Shown here piece after piece: positions 17,621 to 25,387 of a stretch of DNA of 64,000 nucleotides. Source of the DNA: Chitinophaga pendula (lineage in GTDB: Bacteria > Bacteroidota > Bacteroidia > Chitinophagales > Chitinophagaceae). A model generated the notes under the pieces. That model ran no database searches and was not told the origin of the DNA. It saw only the letters and a program-made list of their open reading frames with translations. Both the position numbers and the translations under genes were made by a program. The stretch is from positions 1,364,001 through 1,428,000 of the forward strand of contig NZ_CP077769.1 in assembly GCF_020386615.1 (NCBI RefSeq), in the 5' to 3' direction. Positions within the stretch are counted from its first letter, which is position 1. Every line of letters starts with the position of its first letter.

Positions 17621-18640
17621 CTATTTTTTCTTTGTATAATGCTTGTCAAATTCACTCAGGATATTAGGATTATAAAATTTCGCCACTTGGCTTTTATCGT
17701 TGTTGGGATATAATTTTCTACGGTGACAAAACTTCGGATTATTCTCTAGGGGCTTTCTAAATTTGTGGAATTTTTCGTTTAGTTTAAAATTCGAATAGCG
17801 TTGTTTCATCCTGCCTAATAAGTCTTCATACCTCCAAGGATATTTCTGACTAATATTTTCCTCTGTCAATATTATTTCCGCAACTTGATCGGGGTTTTCT
17901 GCATCTTCTTTCTTTGCTACAGTTTTAACTGTTAACATTGCTTCTGTTTCTGCCTTTACAAATTTTGTCTCTAACTTTAACAGGAGATTATAATCATTTT
18001 CTGATTTTGAAGGATATAGAGCTGATTTATCAGCAATGTATTTAATGATTTTTTTTGCGGAACCAGAAGTGTTTCTTGTAGAAAAGCTTTTTATTGTATC
18101 ATGCTCATGGAAAAAAGACATTGGCATGAGGAAAAAATTGTATTTAGATAAGTCTCTCTTAAACCAATTCTTTATTGCTGTCAAATAGTTTTTAAGTGAG
18201 GCTGTTCCAAGTTCAAGAACTATTTTGGAGAGTGCGCTTTCCGAATTCTTGAAATGTATTGCATTATCTCTTATCTCTAACAATGAAATAATGTTTTCTT
18301 TCAGTGCAGGAGTTATTTTGTTGTGTGGATTTTTTTCAATTAGTTCAATGGCTCTAGTTATTTCTATTGTCATTGGATTCCCTGATCTGGTTTTCTTGGG
18401 AACAGTCTGTTTGGTGGACTTTATCCCATTCTTTAGTTGCTTTGGGAGCTTGACATATATCGATTTTACATCATTTTTATTGTCTTTAATAATCTTCGCT
18501 TTAAGTAGCAATTCCCAAGCGTTAATGATTAATATGGAAAATGTTTCCTCTCTATATCTGAAATCCGGTTTATTATAAATCTCGATTGCAGAAATGCAAG
18601 AAGCTATAGATTTCTCAAGAAGAATATTAGGTCTTGACAT
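17621..18640 (-). CDS. DUF3644 domain protein
   Basis: A 339-residue protein. The N-terminal domain shows the DUF3644 signature: AIEIYNKPDFRYREETFSIL then NAWELLLKAKI, SGNPMTIEITRAIEL, and LLEIRDNAIHFKN. The pattern of conserved Arg, Asp, Asn and His recalls HEPN-like helical RNA-binding or RNase domains, which is an inference. The C-terminal third is basic (KFCHRRKLYP). Genes of this family often sit in defence or mobile islands. It is divergent from the HTH-ImmA gene, sharing the operator-rich spacer. Confidence 0.8.
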   Translation of the reverse strand: MSRPNILLEKSIASCISAIEIYNKPDFRYREETFSILIINAWELLLKAKIIKDNKNDVKSIYVKLPKQLKNGIKSTKQTVPKKTRSGNPMTIEITRAIELIEKNPHNKITPALKENIISLLEIRDNAIHFKNSESALSKIVLELGTASLKNYLTAIKNWFKRDLSKYNFFLMPMSFFHEHDTIKSFSTRNTSGSAKKIIKYIADKSALYPSKSENDYNLLLKLETKFVKAETEAMLTVKTVAKKEDAENPDQVAEIILTEENISQKYPWRYEDLLGRMKQRYSNFKLNEKFHKFRKPLENNPKFCHRRKLYPNNDKSQVAKFYNPNILSEFDKHYTKKK

Positions 18641-18797
18641 TGATTCAGTTTGTATAAGTAATATACTGTATTTTAATGAATTAGCATCTATTAGTAATAA
18701 TTGGCAATGGATAGCCCTGAAATCATGTCACTCTTGGATTTTAATGAGTAATAACGATATTGTCTAATGTGTTTTGGCGCTTATTTCATTTTTTAGT

Positions 18798-18809
18798 GGG
18801 TATTTACCC
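18798..18809. promoter_or_regulatory. Palindromic operator, upstream copy
   Basis: GGGTATTTACCC. It is the exact reverse complement of the second site at 18850-18861. The two centres are 52 bp apart, about five helical turns. Confidence 0.6.
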
Positions 18810-18820
18810 GTTAAAATATA

Positions 18821-18848
18821 TTGATTTGAATAGTTTTTCATATATTTG
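18821..18848 (+). promoter_or_regulatory. Promoter of the HTH-ImmA gene
   Basis: TATATTTG (18841-18848) matches the Bacteroidetes -7 consensus exactly, with TTG at 18821-18823 as a -33 candidate 17 bases upstream. It is flanked by the two GGGTAnnTACCC-like operators. Confidence 0.65.
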
Positions 18849-18849
18849 T

Positions 18850-18861
18850 GGGTAAATACCC
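18850..18861. promoter_or_regulatory. Palindromic operator, downstream copy
   Basis: GGGTAAATACCC lies two bases after the -7 box and six bases before the ATG at 18867, so a protein bound here should block initiation. Confidence 0.6.
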
Positions 18862-18866
18862 TTGAA

Positions 18867-20063
18867 ATGGATAATCTAAATATAAATGAATTGTTGAAGT
18901 CTGTCTTTAGTAATAAGGTAGAATTAGACATCAAAGAACAATTTGATAAGAAAATTGAGGAATACAATCTAAGTAAGACCAAAGCGCTCAAATTTCTTAA
19001 CATAGATAAAGATGTATTTGAAGAAATAATTAATGGTTCTGCGAAACAGCCAAATCTTATCCATATAGTCAAACTTGCAGAATTTTTAGAGCGAGATATT
19101 AATGAATTTATTTCAGTTGTGCTGCGGAATCAAAGCCCGGAAAACATTGCATCTATAGAGTCTGCGAGAAAGGCAACTTTTGTTCTGAAGCATTTTGATA
19201 TGAAGACGTTGGCAAAAGAAGGCTTTTTTCATTCAAATGATGATATAGACTCAATGGTTGGAAAGGTCTTAGACTTTTTCGGATTCAGCTCTATTGCAGA
19301 ATATGAAGAACAATTGGAGGAACCCCTCTATAGCAGAGTGCGAAAGAGGCCCTTTTCTGATAAAATGAAAGATTTTTGGGTAAAGTCTGCCTATCAGACA
19401 TTTCGCAATATTAGTAACCCAAATGAATATGATCGGGAGAGATTGAAAGATTTAATTCCTAAAATTAAGCCCTATACAGAGAATATTAAAGATGGTTTAC
19501 TGATTGTCTGCAAGGCACTTTACAGCATTGGTGTAACCGTAATATTTCAGAATTATCTTTCTACGACCCAGGTTAGAGGAGCAACTTTTATTGTCAATGG
19601 AAAGCCCTGTATTGTTTTAACAGATTATCTTAAGAAATATCCAACCATATGGTTCACTTTACTGCATGAGCTCCATCATGTATTGTTCGACTTTCAGGAA
19701 ATTGAAAGGAATAGTTTTCACCTTTCTGGTGATTCCGATCTTTTTTTGACTGAGGAAAAAGCTGATTCTTTCGCTAGGGAATATTTTATGCCCGAAGATA
19801 ATTTTCATTATATAAAGAGGTTTATTAATAATCCATATATGGTCAGCCGCTTTGCGCGCGAAAACGAAATTGAGGTTTCTTTAGTCTACTCATTTTTTGT
19901 CTGGTATCAACAAGAGCTGTATGGTAAAAATTATCATGCTGCTTTTAAAGAGTTTTACCCAGATTATATTAATGCCGTTGAAAAGCTAAATCCATTAAAA
20001 TGGAGTGATGTGAATATAAAGGCGGCAAGTGAGAAAATAAAAAGTGTATTGGAATTGAATTAG
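18867..20063 (+). CDS. HTH-ImmA/IrrE metallopeptidase protein
   Basis: A 398-residue protein from the ATG at 18867; a TTG start at 18846 would put the operator inside the gene. Residues about 25-85 look like an XRE-type helix-turn-helix (LSKTKALKFLNIDKDVFEEIINGSAKQ, then LIHIVKLAEFLERDINEF). The C-terminal half is an ImmA/IrrE peptidase with the zinc motif HELHH at 267-271 and a downstream Glu-rich EEKADSFAREYF helix. Relatives cleave or relieve repressors, controlling mobile elements or toxins. HTH plus flanking operators suggest self-regulation. Confidence 0.85.
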   Translation: MDNLNINELLKSVFSNKVELDIKEQFDKKIEEYNLSKTKALKFLNIDKDVFEEIINGSAKQPNLIHIVKLAEFLERDINEFISVVLRNQSPENIASIESARKATFVLKHFDMKTLAKEGFFHSNDDIDSMVGKVLDFFGFSSIAEYEEQLEEPLYSRVRKRPFSDKMKDFWVKSAYQTFRNISNPNEYDRERLKDLIPKIKPYTENIKDGLLIVCKALYSIGVTVIFQNYLSTTQVRGATFIVNGKPCIVLTDYLKKYPTIWFTLLHELHHVLFDFQEIERNSFHLSGDSDLFLTEEKADSFAREYFMPEDNFHYIKRFINNPYMVSRFARENEIEVSLVYSFFVWYQQELYGKNYHAAFKEFYPDYINAVEKLNPLKWSDVNIKAASEKIKSVLELN

Positions 20064-20085
20064 TGAATCAATTAAATAAAATAAA

Positions 20086-20634
20086 ATGGAAAAAAACAAA
20101 AAGACAAAAGAAGAGCAGGAGCTTTCCGCCGCTGATATTGAAAGAATGGAAATACTCTTGAAATCGAAACAGAAAACTGGAAGACAGTTGACTATTAGCG
20201 CTGAAACGGGCGATCTGAAAGAGATAAATGAGCTACGCGAATTGATAGGCAGAGCATTCGAGAATCCTGATGAGAAGTACAATTTGTATTACAAAGGTAT
20301 CAGAAAGCTTCTAATTGACCATTTACCTAAGGGTGAAGACTATAAGGAAATGAGGGAAATTATCTATGATGAGAAAAATATTTTCCTTAATCTAGGAAAA
20401 AGGAAATGTGATAACAACGGTATTAGGAAGTCAGATGGCAGAATGACTTATCAGCCGGTAATGAATGAAATTTTAGATATAGTTGTTAAATGGGTTGCTG
20501 ATTCACAAAGCCCTTTTGATATATACAGAGAATTTTATGAACTCAATGAGCGTCACGGCTATGGTCACGAGGAATATGATACCTCCGTGAAGGCTGTTGC
20601 TCAAGCTATGCTAAATATTAGCAGAGGTAATTAA
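20086..20634 (+). CDS. Hypothetical protein in the ImmA operon
   Basis: A 182-residue, highly charged soluble protein. The first 60 residues are a Lys/Glu-rich helix, and the rest contains GYGHEEYDTSVKAVAQAM near the end. No family recognised. It starts 22 bases after the HTH-ImmA gene and is very probably co-transcribed, so it may be the effector or partner that the peptidase acts on. Confidence 0.65.
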   Translation: MEKNKKTKEEQELSAADIERMEILLKSKQKTGRQLTISAETGDLKEINELRELIGRAFENPDEKYNLYYKGIRKLLIDHLPKGEDYKEMREIIYDEKNIFLNLGKRKCDNNGIRKSDGRMTYQPVMNEILDIVVKWVADSQSPFDIYREFYELNERHGYGHEEYDTSVKAVAQAMLNISRGN

Positions 20635-20764
20635 GGTTTAACCTGTCGTGTTCGTATCATAGTTCTACGATCATGTAAAGAAACGGCAAAATAATTTTGG
20701 ATACTGGTTTCTCAATGCAGTATCTTTATATTAGTTGTTGTTTCCTTACTTAAAATTTTAGGAT

Positions 20765-21484
20765 ATGAGAAGTTTGAATATGAAGCAGTTGAAATCCTTT
20801 TTCACCTTTGATCTCCCCGTTGAATACAGTTACATTTATTCTCGTTTTCGTAAAACTCATGAAGGACAGCGCGATATTTACGCCAGTTGGCCGGCAGAGG
20901 CAACCCGCCGCCATATGATTAATGAGTATTGGAGTAATGCGCTTTGGCATTATTCGCTTTTGGTTGTTGTTGCCGCTGTTGCTGTCTGGTTTTACAATGG
21001 TCAATTGAATGGTATGTTTATGCTTGTCGGCGTGACGTTGGGAATAGCCGCATATCTGCCGTTGTATTTCATTCTTTATCGGCCCATATTTACCGGCGAG
21101 TTTCTGCCAAAGCTGGAAACGGTAATAGCGGCGTATGAAGGCCGTGAGCGTGCATGGCTGGAAAAGTGTAAACAAGACCAGTTAACAAACCGCGCTTTGG
21201 TACTTTTCTTCTACGCATTTGATAAAGCCAGTAAAGCCAATTTCCTAACCCCCAGTGATAAATGCGCAGACCTGTTGCACAAAATTTTCGGGTCAAGCCC
21301 TGATGGAATCAAAAAAGCACTTGACCTGATCTTTAAGAAGGATAAAAGGGCCAAATTGGAACATCGCCATCTTGTAGAAGTAAGCAAAAGTTTTGAAGAA
21401 GCCTATGCAATCTTAGAAGCAATGCAGTTTGAAGAAGGTATCCAAAGGCTAAAGCATTTGGAGCAGCAATTTCAAAGGCCCTAA
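20765..21484 (+). CDS. Membrane protein of the mobilizable element
   Basis: A 239-residue protein (ATG 20765 or 20780). Two close membrane segments lie at about 62-80 and 84-105, with polar helical regions on both sides, placing most of the protein on one membrane face. No enzymatic motif. Similar two-span proteins are common near excisionase and mobilization genes of Bacteroidetes islands, but no role is known to me. Confidence 0.65.
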   Translation: MRSLNMKQLKSFFTFDLPVEYSYIYSRFRKTHEGQRDIYASWPAEATRRHMINEYWSNALWHYSLLVVVAAVAVWFYNGQLNGMFMLVGVTLGIAAYLPLYFILYRPIFTGEFLPKLETVIAAYEGRERAWLEKCKQDQLTNRALVLFFYAFDKASKANFLTPSDKCADLLHKIFGSSPDGIKKALDLIFKKDKRAKLEHRHLVEVSKSFEEAYAILEAMQFEEGIQRLKHLEQQFQRP

Positions 21485-21592
21485 TATCATTCAGAACATA
21501 CAGCCAAAACCTTCCTTTTTCCGCCAAACAAGTATACTTAACCTGTTTTCTTTTTCCTGAGCAACCATATTTGCCGTATAAATCGGTATAAT

Positions 21593-21883
21593 ATGGAAAG
21601 GAGAGAAAGCAATGTGCAGACGGCAGCGCCAATACTGTTCCCGATTGAGCCGGAACAGTTTTGGCAAATGCTGCGTGTATTGGTACGTGAAGAAGTTAGC
21701 CAACTGGAAAAACGGCCGGTACGTACCCCGGCATATGATACCCCCGGCCTCACCTATAAACCCCTCTACAAAATCGGTGAGGTCTGTCAACTATTTCAGG
21801 TTACTAAGCCTACTATTTACGATTGGATAAAACACGGCAAACTAAAGCCGTACAAAATCCGGTCGAGGGTCTATTTTCTTTAG
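21593..21883 (+). CDS. Excisionase-like helix-turn-helix protein
   Basis: A 96-residue protein. The C-terminal 45 residues form a MerR/Xis-type HTH_17 domain: YKIGEVCQLFQVTKPTIYDWIKHGKLKPYKIRSRVYF, in which helix-turn-helix is followed by a wing. The N-terminal half is an acidic helix. Such proteins act as recombination directionality factors or regulators in elements with tyrosine recombinases, which fits the integrase at 26202. It lies directly before the GC-rich repeat array. Confidence 0.85.
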   Translation: MERRESNVQTAAPILFPIEPEQFWQMLRVLVREEVSQLEKRPVRTPAYDTPGLTYKPLYKIGEVCQLFQVTKPTIYDWIKHGKLKPYKIRSRVYFL

Positions 21884-21934
21884 AACGACATTCAGCAATT
21901 ATTGCAGCCCGGAGGACAGCCGAAAGAATGACAA

Positions 21935-22310
21935 GCAGCGTAGCTACCTGTCGCGGAGATCAGGCGGGGCTGCTTCACGCAGGCCCCAGCCCGCGAAGAT
22001 CGAACGGGCCGCCTACGGCATCCCGTTCCGGGAGATGGTACAGGCGGCGTTGCCACCTGTACGGGGAGATCGGGCGGGGCTGCTCTACGCAGGCCCCACC
22101 CGCGGAGATTGAACGGGCCGCCTCCGGCATCCCGTTCGCGGATTCGGAACGGGCTCCGCTCCGTTAGCGAGCGGTGTTTTTGCTGCGCAAAAACCGCTCG
22201 CCCCCTCGCTCCCGGTGGTCGCAAGGGGGAAGTGCGGAGAGCTTAGCGGAGATTGTACAGGCGGCGTTGCCACCTGTACGGGAAGATCGGGCAGGGCAGC
22301 AAAGCTGCCA
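21935..22310 (+). repeat. GC-rich direct-repeat array, probable oriT region
   Basis: Two units of about 100 bp (21935-22033 and 22043-22142) share most bases, including a GGGGCTGC block, ACGCAGGCCCC, GAACGGGCCGCCT and CGGCATCCCGTTC. A third partial unit covers 22261-22310. A 25-base inverted repeat (arms GTACAGG and CCTGTAC around the GGC-GTT-GCC centre) occurs identically at 22038-22062 and 22255-22279. The GC content is far above the flanks. Its place directly upstream of mobC and relaxase is where oriT is expected. Confidence 0.6.
22167..22201. other. Strong hairpin in the oriT-like region
   Basis: GCGAGCGG and TTTTTG pair with CAAAAA and CCGCTCGC around a ctgcg loop with a small bulge. 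It lies between the repeat units and is the strongest single foldback in the region; candidate nic-proximal structure or terminator. Confidence 0.55.
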
Positions 22311-22337
22311 GCCCTTGAAGATTTAAACGTAGCTGAT

Positions 22338-22700
22338 ATGGAACAGACACAGGAAAAGAAGAAAGGCAAAGGCGGCAGACCCACCAAAGCCGTGAGGAAG
22401 GAAATACGTACAGGCGTGAGGTTTACCAAAGCCGAGTATTTTATCGTTAAGGAGAAGGCCATTAAAGCCCGTATGCGTTACACTGGCTATATCCGTCAGA
22501 TGGCTTTGTTTGGAGACGTTATAGCCCGTTTAAATGACGAAGAACGGGCATATATCAAACAGTTGATAGGAATGGCCAATAATATCAATCAGGTATCAAA
22601 ACAGGCCCACAAAGAGGGGATGTTGAGCGCGATGCTACTTTTTGAAAGTTACCGTCAGCAGATTGATAACCTTTTAAACTGGTTAAAGCGTGATAAGTAA
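22338..22700 (+). CDS. mobC: MobC-like relaxosome accessory protein
   Basis: A 120-residue protein from the ATG at 22338; longer readings run into the repeat array. A basic start (KKKGKGGRPTKAVRKEIRTGVRFTKAEY) looks like a ribbon-helix-helix DNA-binding part. The C-terminal IKQLIGMANNINQVSKQAHKEG is the MobC family signature. MobC helps the relaxase bind and melt oriT. Its stop overlaps the relaxase start by 11 bases, so the pair is coupled. Confidence 0.88.
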   Translation: MEQTQEKKKGKGGRPTKAVRKEIRTGVRFTKAEYFIVKEKAIKARMRYTGYIRQMALFGDVIARLNDEERAYIKQLIGMANNINQVSKQAHKEGMLSAMLLFESYRQQIDNLLNWLKRDK

Positions 22701-23463
22701 AGTAATAACCGGTAAATCCTTTTATGGCTGCTGTCGCTATATCTGCGCCGATGAACAGCGGGCGGAAATACTGGAAGCGGAAGGGGTGAGAGAATACAGC
22801 TACTGGTATATGGGGCATGACTTTGAAGTGAACCGGCAGCAGTTACCGGATAAACGAAAAGCTGTTTTTCATGGCATCCTTAGTTTTTATCCTGGTGAGC
22901 AGTTAACCAATGAATCGATGGCACAGATTGCGCGGGAGTATCTTGAAAAAATAGGCATCACAGACACCCAATATGTGATAACCAAACATACAGATACCAA
23001 CCACCTGCACTTGCACATTGTCGCTAATTTGGTTAATAACAAAGGGCAGTCGATCAGCGATAGTTGGATAGGCTTGCGTGGGAAGAAGGCCGCGCAACAG
23101 CTTACACAGAAGTATCAGTTAATTCCTGCTATTGAAAAGAAAATAGCCCTTACCAACTTACAAGCCCTTAACAATGAAGAGCAGGCCCGTTATGAAATAT
23201 TTCAGGCCATCGAATCAGCATTGCACCACTGTAAAATCTTGCCAGCACTGGAAAAGGAGCTGACGAAAAAAGGAATAGATATACAGTATAAGTACAAAGG
23301 AGATACGCAGCAACTACAGGGGATTAGTTTCAAAAAAGGCTTGTATGCCTTTAAGGGTAGCAGCATCGACCGGAAGTACTCTATAACAGGGCTACAGAAG
23401 GCAATGCAGCAGCAGATGGCACAGGAACAGAAACCGCAAAACAGGCGTGGATTGCGGTTGTAA
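22690..23463 (+). CDS. mobA: Relaxase / mobilization nuclease (MobA-like)
   Basis: A 257-residue protein with a GTG start at 22690. The HUH histidine motif is clear: TDTNHLHLHIVANLV around residue 100. Tyr12 and Tyr16 in GKSFYGCCRYI are candidates for the nicking tyrosine. FHGILSFYPGEQL fits the Relaxase (PF03432) domain. It is short for the family and lacks a helicase or primase extension, as in small mobilizable islands that borrow a helper's transfer machine. The neighbouring tra region could be such a helper. Confidence 0.9.
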   Translation: MISKVITGKSFYGCCRYICADEQRAEILEAEGVREYSYWYMGHDFEVNRQQLPDKRKAVFHGILSFYPGEQLTNESMAQIAREYLEKIGITDTQYVITKHTDTNHLHLHIVANLVNNKGQSISDSWIGLRGKKAAQQLTQKYQLIPAIEKKIALTNLQALNNEEQARYEIFQAIESALHHCKILPALEKELTKKGIDIQYKYKGDTQQLQGISFKKGLYAFKGSSIDRKYSITGLQKAMQQQMAQEQKPQNRRGLRL

Positions 23464-23500
23464 CAGTAAATCTATTTAAAAATGAATTAAACTATGTATT

Positions 23501-24100
23501 ATGAATGAGTTGTTATTGCAGACGATTGTAGACAAGTTAAATAAAGTTGATGAAGGTATCCATCAAGTAAATAGCGGGGTGCCACAAGTACCAGACTATT
23601 CAGAACAACTAAAGCGTGTCTGTTCCACTTTGGAGCAGGTAAAAGCAGATATGGCAGCAATGCCGGAACGGTTAAAATTCCCGACAGGAGCGATTTATAC
23701 ACTATCGCAACATCTTGAAGTAAATAATGACCTGCTGAAACGTCCGCCCATACAGGAAATTAAACACCATCATCATGTAAATGGGGGAATGGTCGTTTGT
23801 GCCGGTCTGTTCCTCTTGCTTGTTCTATTTGGCGTATGGTTATTCAATACCCGCTCAATGCTACAGGACTACAGGACCGGGGATATAAAATACCGTTACG
23901 TATTGCTACAGGCTGGGAAGCCCTTACGCCCTTTCTTGTCTAAAACGGATAGCCTGTATCACATAAACCCGCAAGCCTTCCGGGATAGCGTTATAAAGTG
24001 GGAGGATGAAAGGGAACGCATAGCAGCTATGCTACGAAAAGCACGGGAAAAGGAGGAAGAAGCAGGCCAGTTAAGGAGTAAAGCAAGAAAAATCCGTTAA
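23501..24100 (+). CDS. Single-span membrane protein of the mob operon
   Basis: A 199-residue protein. A predicted coiled N-terminal half is followed by a His cluster (KHHHHVNGG), one membrane segment (about 96-114) and a charged helical C-terminus. It follows the relaxase in the same direction, in the place often taken by MobB-like proteins. The sequence does not allow a firm family call. Confidence 0.65.
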   Translation: MNELLLQTIVDKLNKVDEGIHQVNSGVPQVPDYSEQLKRVCSTLEQVKADMAAMPERLKFPTGAIYTLSQHLEVNNDLLKRPPIQEIKHHHHVNGGMVVCAGLFLLLVLFGVWLFNTRSMLQDYRTGDIKYRYVLLQAGKPLRPFLSKTDSLYHINPQAFRDSVIKWEDERERIAAMLRKAREKEEEAGQLRSKARKIR

Positions 24101-24112
24101 CGCATATTTGTC

Positions 24113-24176
24113 CGGGGGAGGCGCTGCTGCCGCGCCATCCCCCGCGCCCCCTCCCGGCAGGGGTTTCAAACAATGG
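24113..24176 (+). repeat. 64 bp inverted repeat, left copy
   Basis: Begins CGGGGGAGGCGCTGCTGCCG and ends GGGTTTCAAACAATGG. Its reverse complement occurs at 26132-26195 with 60 of 64 bases identical (counted by eye). The repeat is very GC-rich, unlike the genes it encloses. Confidence 0.9.
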
Positions 24177-24228
24177 TGTGATTGTGTTTTGTCGCAATTG
24201 AGGCCGCTTGCCTTGATAGCCAGTTACA

Positions 24229-24273
24229 AAAAAGCCACCGCATTTTTATGCAGTGGCTTTCTATATTTTTACT
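24229..24273 (-). terminator. Terminator of the XRE regulator gene
   Basis: AAAGCCACcGCATtttttATGCaGTGGCTTTC forms a near-perfect stem just inside the left inverted repeat, 12 bases past the end of the minus-strand regulator gene, with T/A tracts on both sides. Confidence 0.75.
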
Positions 24274-24284
24274 TTGGGAGTATT

Positions 24285-24713
24285 TTATTTTCCGCCCTTC
24301 TTCTCATTCAACAGCTTCTCCATCATTTCCACTTTGTCGCGCTCCACCTGCAATAAACGCTCATACAGTTTTTTGTTTTCCTCAACCACCTCTACAAATT
24401 TATCCAAAGGGTTGAACGTACAATTGTAATTTGTACAACCAACAGTGCCGCTGTTGACACTACTATCATTAAAGGTATTGAAATAGTTATTGGCAGCTTC
24501 TTCACTAAAATTTTTTATGGCTTCGGCTGGCACTTTCAACACCTTTGCAACCTGATCAATGATTTCAGGTTCTACTTTCTCTTTCCCTTCAAGCAAGGAA
24601 ATTTTCTTTTGCGTCCAATCGTCACCTAGATCAGCCGCCATTGCCTCTTGGGTTATGTTCAACATTTCCCGGAATCGCTTGATATTCCGGCCTTCATGGA
24701 TGTTTTTGTTCAT
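24285..24713 (-). CDS. XRE-family HTH regulator
   Basis: A 142-residue protein started at ATG 24713, because an exact -7 box (24733-24740) leaves no room for the ATG at 24728. Residues about 5-65 are an XRE helix-turn-helix (NIKRFREMLNITQEAMAADLGDDWTQKKISLLEGKE). The C-terminal 40 residues are a coiled coil (ENKKLYERLLQVERDKVEMMEKLLNEKK), probably for dimerisation. The middle part is Asn/Ser/Thr-rich with two Cys. It is divergent from the two-gene unit at 24895, which it may control. Confidence 0.85.
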   Translation of the reverse strand: MNKNIHEGRNIKRFREMLNITQEAMAADLGDDWTQKKISLLEGKEKVEPEIIDQVAKVLKVPAEAIKNFSEEAANNYFNTFNDSSVNSGTVGCTNYNCTFNPLDKFVEVVEENKKLYERLLQVERDKVEMMEKLLNEKKGGK

Positions 24714-24732
24714 AGTAGTTATGCTCATGTAA

Positions 24733-24740
24733 CAAATATA
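24733..24740 (-). promoter_or_regulatory. -7 box of the XRE regulator gene
   Basis: TATATTTG on the minus strand is an exact match to TAnnTTTG, about 20 bases before the chosen ATG. GCTAAAATA motifs at 24751-24764 and 24785-24798 overlap or flank its upstream part. Confidence 0.6.
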
Positions 24741-24780
24741 AGATTTTTCTACTGCTAAAATATGCCTTTAATCCGGATAA

Positions 24781-24796
24781 TTTACCCGCTAAAATA
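24781..24796. promoter_or_regulatory. Conserved 16-base motif shared with the ImmA promoter
   Basis: TTTACCCGCTAAAATA is identical at 15 of 16 positions to 18803-18818 (TTTACCCGTTAAAATA). A related half lies at 24751-24764. Probable operator for an HTH protein of this element. Confidence 0.5.
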
Positions 24797-24894
24797 CTTG
24801 ACTATCCCCATAAACTATGCTAATAACGAATTGATTATGATTTTATTACATCTGATCTTGCATCCAAGTTTAAATAACCTCCAAAATTTAAGCT

Positions 24895-25377
24895 ATGGAA
24901 GAAATAGAAAAGCTTCATCTAAGCCCGCCATTTAATGAAGATGAGTGGCTTCGGCTGGTTTTCCTACTTAGCGACACGCAAAACTGGCTAAATGAATTGG
25001 TTAACGCTGCTATGTTCAGCGTACCAATGAAGGACAGGAAAAAGTTATTCCGCAGATCTTATTATATCACTGTAGGGGCGCTGGCTCATATTATGGAAAG
25101 GCATCATTATAAAATTCCCAGACACCCCAGTGTCAGTAAATTCACTATTCCGGTAGTGGAAATTTTGGCCTTGCTCCGGGATGCCAATACAGAGCCGGTT
25201 GAGCAGGTTACCGGGGCTACCTACCTTAAAAGGGTTATTGATACCGGGAAAACAATAGGCCACGACTTTAACCAGCTTCCTACCAGTCTTTTAACCGTTT
25301 TAACGGATAGCGGAGGGCGCATCCTTACAGCCTTTCCCGGTTGCATGAAGTCACAAACCAATATTTCAAACTTATAA
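24895..25377 (+). CDS. Hypothetical protein with BECR-toxin-like C-terminus
   Basis: A 160-residue protein. The C-terminal 95 residues run AHIMERHHYKIPRHPSVSKF, a helix (VVEILALLRDA), then TGATYLKRVIDTGKTIGHDF and a final strand pair LLTVLTDSGGRILTAFPG. A His-containing first helix, a Ser/Lys loop and a terminal TAFP strand are the pattern of barnase/EndoU/colicin/RelE-fold RNases used as toxins. This is pattern matching by eye and could be wrong. It is translationally close (10 bases) to the next gene. Confidence 0.6.
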   Translation: MEEIEKLHLSPPFNEDEWLRLVFLLSDTQNWLNELVNAAMFSVPMKDRKKLFRRSYYITVGALAHIMERHHYKIPRHPSVSKFTIPVVEILALLRDANTEPVEQVTGATYLKRVIDTGKTIGHDFNQLPTSLLTVLTDSGGRILTAFPGCMKSQTNISNL

Positions 25378-25387
25378 ATCCCCAGCT

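Noticed and set aside
21823..22224. Open frames on both strands in the GC-rich array
   Set aside because: GC-rich repeats lack stop codons by composition; products are Arg/Pro/Gly-rich, repeat-like and conflict with the oriT-like structure.
21935..22310. Possible CRISPR array
   Set aside because: Only two full units with no unique spacers of constant length, and no cas genes nearby.
24108..24415. Plus-strand frames across the left inverted repeat
   Set aside because: Antisense to the XRE gene and crossing the repeat and terminator; chance frames.
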